A DNA stretch of 64,000 nucleotides, from assembly GCA_902618795.1 (NCBI GenBank), contig CACNCF010000002.1, forward strand, positions 62,001 to 126,000, in the 5' to 3' direction. The position numbers were made by a program, and so were the translations under genes. This DNA is from an uncultured Prochlorococcus sp. Its GTDB lineage: Bacteria > Cyanobacteriota > Cyanobacteriia > PCC-6307 > Cyanobiaceae. Positions within the stretch are counted from its first letter, which is position 1, and each line of letters begins with the position of its first letter. Below, piece by piece: positions 58,770 to 64,000 of the stretch. Under the pieces are notes generated by a model. The model saw only the letters and a program-made list of their open reading frames with translations, had not been told where the DNA came from and did no database searches.

Positions 58770-59858
58770 GTGCCTACAACAAAGAAAAGAAGAGTTTTTC
58801 CTTTTACAGCAGTAATTGGTCAAGAAGAAATGAAATTGGCTCTCTTGTTAAATGTTATTGATCCAAGAATTGGAGGAGTGATGATAATGGGTGATAGAGG
58901 GACTGGAAAATCTACTACAATCAGAGCCTTAGCTGATTTGTTGCCTGCAATCGATGTTGTTAAAGACGATCCATATAATAGTTCGTTAGTCGATCCTGAT
59001 TTACAAAGTAAAGAAGTTTTGGAAAAAATTACTCAAGGAGAAAATTTAGAGAGTATTCAAAAACAAGTACCTATGATTGACTTACCTTTAGGGGCTACTG
59101 AAGACAGGCTTTGTGGAACCATTGATATAGAGAAGGCTTTGAGTGAAGGCGTTAAAGCATTCGAACCTGGATTGTTGGCTAAAGCTAATAGGGGTTTACT
59201 ATACGTTGATGAAGTGAATTTACTTGATGATCATTTAGTTGATGTACTTTTAGATTCGGCCGCTTCCGGATGGAATACAGTTGAAAGGGAGGGGGTCTCA
59301 GTTCGACATCCTGCAAGGTTTGTCCTTATTGGTTCAGGAAATCCAGAAGAAGGTGAATTAAGGCCTCAACTATTGGATAGGTTTGGAATGAGTGTTGAAG
59401 TTAAGACAGTTAGAGATGCTGAATTAAGAGTTCAAGTAGTTGATCAAAGAACTTCTTTTGATGATAATCCTGATGAGTTTTCATTAAGTGTTGAGAAACA
59501 ACAGGATGAACTTCAACAAAAAGTTATTAAAGCACAAGAAATATTAAATTCTGTTCAAATGGACGATGACTTAAGATTGAATATTTCTGCAATCTGCGGA
59601 GAACTTGATGTGGATGGTTTACGTGGAGATATTGTTACAAATCGATCAGCGAGGGCAATTGCAGCATTTGAGGGGAGAACTGAAGTGCAAGAAGATGACA
59701 TAGCAAGGGTTATTTCTTGCTCTTTAAGACACAGACTAAGAAAAGATCCCTTAGAACAAGTTGATTCAGGTGAAAGAGTTATTCAAGCTTTTTGTAAAGT
59801 ATTTGATTTAGATGAAAAAGAAAATCTCTCAAAATTTCAATTGTCTGCAGAAGCTTAA
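58770..59858 (+). CDS. chlI: Magnesium chelatase subunit I
   Basis: The 362-residue AAA+ ATPase has Walker [10 protein letters not shown], the Walker B-like [13 protein letters not shown], and the [14 protein letters not shown] sensor region, followed by [15 protein letters not shown] near the end. ChlI works with ChlD and ChlH to insert magnesium into protoporphyrin IX, the first committed step to chlorophyll. It begins with [18 protein letters not shown] fits the family start. A 121-base gap precedes it and ruvC follows after 5 bases. Confidence 0.97.
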   Translation: MPTTKKRRVFPFTAVIGQEEMKLALLLNVIDPRIGGVMIMGDRGTGKSTTIRALADLLPAIDVVKDDPYNSSLVDPDLQSKEVLEKITQGENLESIQKQVPMIDLPLGATEDRLCGTIDIEKALSEGVKAFEPGLLAKANRGLLYVDEVNLLDDHLVDVLLDSAASGWNTVEREGVSVRHPARFVLIGSGNPEEGELRPQLLDRFGMSVEVKTVRDAELRVQVVDQRTSFDDNPDEFSLSVEKQQDELQQKVIKAQEILNSVQMDDDLRLNISAICGELDVDGLRGDIVTNRSARAIAAFEGRTEVQEDDIARVISCSLRHRLRKDPLEQVDSGERVIQAFCKVFDLDEKENLSKFQLSAEA

Positions 59859-59863
59859 TTACA

Positions 59864-60337
59864 GTGAGAATAATTGGGATTGATCCTGGATTAGCTAGAG
59901 TTGGTTATGGAATAATTGAAATAGAAAATGAAAAAAAGATATTACTAGATTGTGGTGTCATTGAAACAGGTAAAGATAAAAAAGAAGAAGATAGACTTTA
60001 TGAGATATACAAAGATCTTAATGAATTAATAAATAATTGGAATCCAACATCAGCGGCTGTAGAAAAATTTTTCTTTTACAGATCAAGTACTACCATCAGT
60101 GTGGTGCAGGCTAGAGGTGTAATTATGATGGTATTGGCCTCAAAAAAAATTCATGTTAGTGAATATTCTCCTGCACAGATAAAATTAACCATTGCTGGAT
60201 CTGGAAAAGCATCTAAGAAAGAAGTTCTTGAGGCTGTTATGTATAGCTTAGAACTTAAAAAACCTCCAAAACCTGATGATTCAGCAGATGCCTTGGCCAT
60301 AGCCCTCACAAAACTAAATGAAGATGGCTTTAACTGA
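59864..60337 (+). CDS. ruvC: Holliday junction resolvase RuvC
   Basis: This 157-residue nuclease has the N-terminal [15 protein letters not shown] with the first catalytic Asp, [12 protein letters not shown] with the Glu, and [12 protein letters not shown] with the two last Asp residues, so the D-E-D-D active site is complete. RuvC cuts Holliday junctions at the end of recombination. It begins with GTG 5 bases after chlI, a pairing common in cyanobacteria. Together with recBCD and recR it gives the window several recombination steps. Confidence 0.96.
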   Translation: MRIIGIDPGLARVGYGIIEIENEKKILLDCGVIETGKDKKEEDRLYEIYKDLNELINNWNPTSAAVEKFFFYRSSTTISVVQARGVIMMVLASKKIHVSEYSPAQIKLTIAGSGKASKKEVLEAVMYSLELKKPPKPDDSADALAIALTKLNEDGFN

Positions 60338-60346
60338 AAATTTAAT

Positions 60347-60904
60347 ATGACGATCTTTGAGAATAAGAAATTGGAGAGGCATAGGTTTAGAAAACTAAGA
60401 GATGGGATTTCTCTTAATCAAAGAAAAAATGTAGAAAAAAATGTAAGAATATATATTGATTCATTTATTAAGGGATATAAAAATTTTGGTTATATAGCCA
60501 TATATTGGCCTCTAAAAAATGAAGTTGATATAAGAAGTCTTAAGAAAAAATTTAATTTAGCTTTGCCTAGATGTGAAGGTAAAAAAGAGTTGTTATTTTA
60601 TCCATGGGACGAAAAACCTCTTACCAAAGACTTTGAGGGGATACTAAGCCCAAATAACTCTTCCCCATTAAGTCATTTGCAGATAAGTATGATATTTGTA
60701 CCATGTCTTTCCGTTGATAAAAATTTAACAAGATTAGGTTATGGAGGAGGTTATTTTGATAAATTAAGGAGAGATAATGCTTGGAGAAATGTTCCATGCA
60801 TTGGATTATTAACTTCTAATTGTGTAAGTAGTGTTCCATTAACCAGAGCTGAGTGGGATATTCCTTTATCGGGATTTATCACAGAAAAAGAAATATTTGT
60901 ATAA
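60347..60904 (+). CDS. 5-formyltetrahydrofolate cyclo-ligase
   Basis: The 185-residue protein has the family N-terminal RKLRDGISLNQRK, then a YWPLKNEVD and the terminal RLGYGGGYFDKL, which is the nucleotide loop of 5-FTHF cyclo-ligase. It converts 5-formyl-THF with ATP to 5,10-methenyl-THF. In photosynthetic cells that form 5-formyl-THF in glycine metabolism this is a salvage step. It is 9 bases behind ruvC. FolD, which meets the same metabolite, is encoded at 44 kb. Confidence 0.9.
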   Translation: MTIFENKKLERHRFRKLRDGISLNQRKNVEKNVRIYIDSFIKGYKNFGYIAIYWPLKNEVDIRSLKKKFNLALPRCEGKKELLFYPWDEKPLTKDFEGILSPNNSSPLSHLQISMIFVPCLSVDKNLTRLGYGGGYFDKLRRDNAWRNVPCIGLLTSNCVSSVPLTRAEWDIPLSGFITEKEIFV

Positions 60905-60944
60905 TAGAAGGTTCATAAAGTGATTAATTTATAGTTTCTCAAAA

Positions 60945-61364
60945 ATGGTAAATCAGGAAAAGTACAATAATTTATCAAAATTAGTAGAAAAGTTGAAGAA
61001 ATCAGAAGATCCAAAAAGAAAATATGAATATATTTTGTGGTTGGGCAAAAAATTAAAGGAACCAGATAGTGAAATCCTTGTTGAAGAAAATAAAGTTAAG
61101 GGATGCGTTTCAGAAGTTTTTGTTAAGGCAACTATTAAAGCAGGTAAATTATTTTGGGAAGGTTATTCTGATGCTCTCATAACAAAGGGTTTATTGGCCT
61201 TTCTAATAAGTGGATTAAATGAGTTAACACCAAATGAAGTTGTTGAAATAGATAAGAAATTTATAGAAGATACTGGTTTGAAATCAAGCTTAACTCCTTC
61301 TCGGTCAAATGGTTTTTTAAACATTTTATTGAAAATGCAGTCTCAAGCAAATGAATTTTTGTAG
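60945..61364 (+). CDS. sufE: SufE, cysteine-desulfurase sulfur acceptor
   Basis: The 139-residue SufE protein has the sulfur-accepting Cys in VKGCVSEVFV and the following hydrophobic core typical of the SufE/IscU fold. It accepts sulfur from SufS during iron-sulfur cluster building. SufS and the suf operon are not in this window. It is 40 bases from the cyclo-ligase and 44 bases before hom. Confidence 0.92.
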   Translation: MVNQEKYNNLSKLVEKLKKSEDPKRKYEYILWLGKKLKEPDSEILVEENKVKGCVSEVFVKATIKAGKLFWEGYSDALITKGLLAFLISGLNELTPNEVVEIDKKFIEDTGLKSSLTPSRSNGFLNILLKMQSQANEFL

Positions 61365-61408
61365 GCCTAATAATATAAAATTAAATTCAAAGTCAAAAGA
61401 AATAAAAA

Positions 61409-62710
61409 ATGAGAAAATGCAAAATTGGGATTGTAGGTTTTGGAACTGTAGGTTCAGGGATTTATAAAATATTAAGTTCTGAAGTCGATTCACATCCAAT
61501 TCTAAAAGAAATAGAAATTGCAAAAATAGCAGTTAAAGATCTTAATAAAAAAAGGAATATTGAGCTAGATAATAATTTATTAACTGATGATCCTTTTAAA
61601 TTAATTAATGACCCCTCTATAGATGTAATTGTTGAAGTAATGGGCGGGGTTGATTTGGCGAAAGATATTATTCTGCAATCATTAAAATTAGGCAAATCTG
61701 TCGTAACTGCAAATAAAGCAGTTATTGCAAGATATGGAGAAGAAATATATAAATCTGCATCTACAGAGGGAGTTTATATATTGTCAGAGGCAGCAGTTTG
61801 CGGGGGCATTCCTATTATTGAACCCTTAAAAAGATCATTAAAAAGTAACAGCATAAAAAAAATGGTTGGAATAATAAATGGAACAACAAATTTCATTCTT
61901 TCTAAGATGACAAATGAAAAAGCTGATTACAAAGAAACCTTAAAATTGGCCCAAAGCCTTGGGTATGCAGAATTTGATCCAACTGCTGATGTTGAGGGTC
62001 ATGATGCTGCTGATAAAATTTCAATTCTTAGTGAACTTGCATTTGGAGGGAAAATTAAAAGAGAGGAGATACATACTGAGGGCATTAGTAAAATTAATCT
62101 CAAAGATATCGAATATGCTAATAAATTAGGATTTGAAATAAAACTTTTAGCGCTCTCCGAAAGGGGACAAATTAATAATAATGATTCACTTTCTTTGAAT
62201 ATTTGGGTAGGACCTTCTTTGATTCCAAAATCTCATCCATTATCAACCGTTAAGGGAGTTAACAATGCCTTATTGATAGAGGCTGATCCTCTTGGAGAGA
62301 TAATGTTCTATGGACCAGGTGCAGGGAGTGGCCCAACTGCTGCATCAGTAGTATCGGATATATTAAATCTGCATGCCGCCTCAGTAAAAAATAATAATTC
62401 AATCGATCCACTATTATCTTTTGATTTCTGGAGAAACTGTCATATCATAGGATCGCCACAAATAAATAAAAAAAATTACCTTAGAATTATTTGTCTTGAT
62501 AGCCCAGGTGTAATAGGAAAGATTGGAGATATTTTTGGAAAGAATAATGTATCAATCGAATCAATTGTTCAACTAGATGCAAGTGAGGACACAGCTGAAA
62601 TTGTTGTTATTACTCATGAGGTGAATAATGGAGATTTTGAGAAATCAAAAGATGAAATAAATTCGCTTGATGAAGTCAAAATTATTGCAAGTCAATTAAG
62701 TTGTATTTAA
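61409..62710 (+). CDS. hom: Homoserine dehydrogenase
   Basis: The 433-residue enzyme has the NAD(P) fold start IGIVGFGTVGSGIYKIL, the central SVVTANKAVIARYGEEI with the catalytic Lys, INGTTNFIL and AEFDPTADVEGHDAADK for substrate, and a C-terminal ACT domain (from about residue 350, RIICLDSPGVIGKIGDIFG) expected to sense threonine. It reduces aspartate semialdehyde to homoserine for threonine, methionine and isoleucine. It is the monofunctional form. Confidence 0.96.
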   Translation: MRKCKIGIVGFGTVGSGIYKILSSEVDSHPILKEIEIAKIAVKDLNKKRNIELDNNLLTDDPFKLINDPSIDVIVEVMGGVDLAKDIILQSLKLGKSVVTANKAVIARYGEEIYKSASTEGVYILSEAAVCGGIPIIEPLKRSLKSNSIKKMVGIINGTTNFILSKMTNEKADYKETLKLAQSLGYAEFDPTADVEGHDAADKISILSELAFGGKIKREEIHTEGISKINLKDIEYANKLGFEIKLLALSERGQINNNDSLSLNIWVGPSLIPKSHPLSTVKGVNNALLIEADPLGEIMFYGPGAGSGPTAASVVSDILNLHAASVKNNNSIDPLLSFDFWRNCHIIGSPQINKKNYLRIICLDSPGVIGKIGDIFGKNNVSIESIVQLDASEDTAEIVVITHEVNNGDFEKSKDEINSLDEVKIIASQLSCI

Positions 62711-62781
62711 AAAAATAGTTTGCAAATTTCTTTATAGCTTGGTAAACCGAAGAAAGCAACTGTTTGGTTTTTAGCACCTTA

Positions 62782-63033
62782 ATGATTCATTCAAAAGTAT
62801 TAGACAATAAAAATGAAAATAATAATTTAATTTGTTCTGAAAACCTTTATAAAGGTGCTTGTGTAAAAATTAAAAATAGTAATAAGACTTTTCAAATAAT
62901 TGGTATAAATATATGTAAAGAAATTTGTTGGGTGAGAGAGTGGCCTTTTGCCCATAATTCTAAAAAAACATTTGCTTTAGAAATACGTCAAATAACCTTG
63001 CAAATTTTTTGCTCAAATAATAATTCAGAATAA
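62782..63033 (+). CDS. Small conserved-looking protein of unknown function
   Basis: I chose the ATG start rather than the tracked TTG, giving 83 residues (MIHSKVLDNK). The region KGACVKIKNSNKTFQIIGIN and ICWVREWPFAHNSKKTFAL has the feel of a small beta-barrel (SH3- or KOW-like) protein, common in cyanobacteria as a family without an assigned role. No catalytic motif is seen. It lies between hom and an ABC substrate-binding gene 17 bases downstream, so it may share that transcript. Confidence 0.55.
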   Translation: MIHSKVLDNKNENNNLICSENLYKGACVKIKNSNKTFQIIGINICKEICWVREWPFAHNSKKTFALEIRQITLQIFCSNNNSE

Positions 63034-63050
63034 GAAAGAACTAAAGAAAT

Positions 63051-64000
63051 ATGAAAAAAGATTTTTTTTTACCATTATTTATTATTTTAATTTCTTTTTT
63101 ACTGAATTCTTGCGGTTCAAAAAGAATATCTAAAAAAATTATAGTAGCAAGTTCTGGAAAAATTGAATCTTTAGATCCAGCTAGAGCTAATACTCTTAAA
63201 GCAATTCAACTAATCAGTTCTCTTGGAGACACGTTATATGAATTAAATTCTAAGGGAGAATTAATACCTGAATTGGCCTCGGGGATGCCAATAATTTCAA
63301 GGGATAGACTTCAAATAACTATCAATTTAAGAAAAAATGTTTTTTTTCACGATGGAACTTCATTTGACTCAAATGCAATAAAGTTTACTTTTGATAGATT
63401 CAAAAGAATTGGAACGATGAATTATATTTTAGGAAATAAGATTAAATCAATAGAAACTCCAAGTGAATATTCAGTCATAATAAATTTGAATAAACCATCA
63501 AGTTCTCTAAATGGTTTACTTACATCAGTAAATTTAACTCCAATATCTCCTACGTTTTACAAAGAATATACTGATAAGTTTCTAAATGACAAATTCGTTG
63601 GTACTGGCAAGTATGTCTTAACCAGTTTTTCTAATGAAGTCCAATCAATTGCTCCAAATTTGAATTATTGGGGTGAAAATCCACTAAATAAAGGCATTAA
63701 TTTTGTGGGATATTCAAATTCATCTTCTCTTTTTGGAGCTTTAAAAAGTAGACAAATTGACGTCCTCTTATCAAATTCAATTGATGATAGTCAGAGAAAA
63801 AGTCTAAATAATTTAAGTAAAAATAAACAGTTTAAAGAAGGTAATAGCCCTTTCACTGAATTAAGTTTTATAAGCCTTAAAACTAGTTCTTATCCCTTAA
63901 GTAATCTTAATTTAAGATTGGCTTTGGCAAAAAGTCTTAATAGAAAATTGATTAGTGAGAAAGTAAGTTATGGATTAAGGAAGCCATCTAGATCAATTAT
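63051..64000 (+). CDS. ABC transporter substrate-binding lipoprotein, family 5 (partial)
   Basis: The open frame runs off the right edge; about 316 residues are visible. A lipoprotein signal with lipobox LNSC (Cys21) is followed by KKIIVASSGKIESLDPARAN, GDTLYELNSKGELIPELASG and the LRKNVFFHDGTSFDSNAIKFTFDR segment, all typical of SBP_bac_5 proteins for oligopeptides, nickel or similar ligands. The ligand is unknown. Permease and ATPase genes may follow outside the window. Start ATG lies 17 bases after the preceding gene. Confidence 0.92.
   Translation, partial: MKKDFFLPLFIILISFLLNSCGSKRISKKIIVASSGKIESLDPARANTLKAIQLISSLGDTLYELNSKGELIPELASGMPIISRDRLQITINLRKNVFFHDGTSFDSNAIKFTFDRFKRIGTMNYILGNKIKSIETPSEYSVIINLNKPSSSLNGLLTSVNLTPISPTFYKEYTDKFLNDKFVGTGKYVLTSFSNEVQSIAPNLNYWGENPLNKGINFVGYSNSSSLFGALKSRQIDVLLSNSIDDSQRKSLNNLSKNKQFKEGNSPFTELSFISLKTSSYPLSNLNLRLALAKSLNRKLISEKVSYGLRKPSRSI

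Noticed and set aside
62735-62765. AAACC/GGTTT possible terminator after hom
   Set aside because: The stem is short with a long interior, and it overlaps the candidate start region of the next gene.

Overview
The window is a compact, very AT-rich piece of a cyanobacterial chromosome. It almost certainly comes from the marine picocyanobacterium Prochlorococcus, most likely a low-GC high-light type. Support comes from chlorophyll and photosynthesis genes (ycf54, chlI, petG, petH, cytM, a PsbP-like lipoprotein), a lycopene cyclase of the CrtL type, the clock output kinase SasA, tiny intergenic gaps and many TTG/GTG starts. The small RNA Yfr1 lies between guaB3 and trxA, its known position in this lineage. 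There are no insertion sequences, phage genes, CRISPR arrays or toxin-antitoxin pairs, and no gene-free stretch over 300 bases; the largest gap is about 250 bases, between malQ and prs.

Layout: (1) 1-9.6 kb holds the end of pdxJ, ycf54 and a recC / membrane methyltransferase / recB / recD run that looks like one operon. (2) 9.7-15.8 kb holds a DEAD-box RNA helicase with a hairpin just before its start, a small secreted protein, an ABC exporter, a PsbP-like lipoprotein on the other strand, recR and lipA. (3) 15.8-21.4 kb is a six-gene minus-strand run, lysA-cdaA-uppS-bioB-trhO plus an unknown gene, joining diaminopimelate decarboxylation, c-di-AMP synthesis and undecaprenyl phosphate supply. 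(4) 21.4-32.8 kb holds rimI, clpC, a glycerol-dehydrogenase-like gene, an alpha/beta hydrolase, cdsA, a PLP decarboxylase, a UbiB-type kinase, a small membrane HTH protein and malQ. (5) 33-42.6 kb holds prs, a secreted unknown, a CpeS-like lipocalin, sasA, tRNA-Glu, a START-like protein, petH and the zwf-opcA-cobB operon. (6) 42.6-54.2 kb holds a PAP2-related membrane protein, crtE, folD, a PgpH-like HD hydrolase, a small membrane protein, leuA, a GH57 branching enzyme, crtL and gyrA. (7) 54.4-64 kb holds guaB3, Yfr1, trxA, hisH, rsmD, petG (too short for the ORF track), cytM, a TrmJ-like methyltransferase, chlI, ruvC, a 5-FTHF cyclo-ligase, sufE, hom, a small unknown gene and the start of an ABC substrate-binding lipoprotein.

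The genes are mainly housekeeping. Themes that link them are double-strand break repair (RecBCD, RecR, RuvC), c-di-AMP turnover (CdaA at 19 kb, PgpH-like hydrolase at 45 kb), night-time carbon use (Zwf, OpcA, MalQ, GH57 and the clock kinase SasA), one-carbon folate metabolism (FolD, cyclo-ligase) and tetrapyrrole/photosynthesis (Ycf54, ChlI, PetG, PetH, CytM). I did not find a clearly new multi-gene system. The points most worth a second look are the methyltransferase inside the recCBD operon, the helicase leader hairpin, the membrane-anchored PetH, the degenerate GyrA box and a few unassigned conserved-looking proteins.
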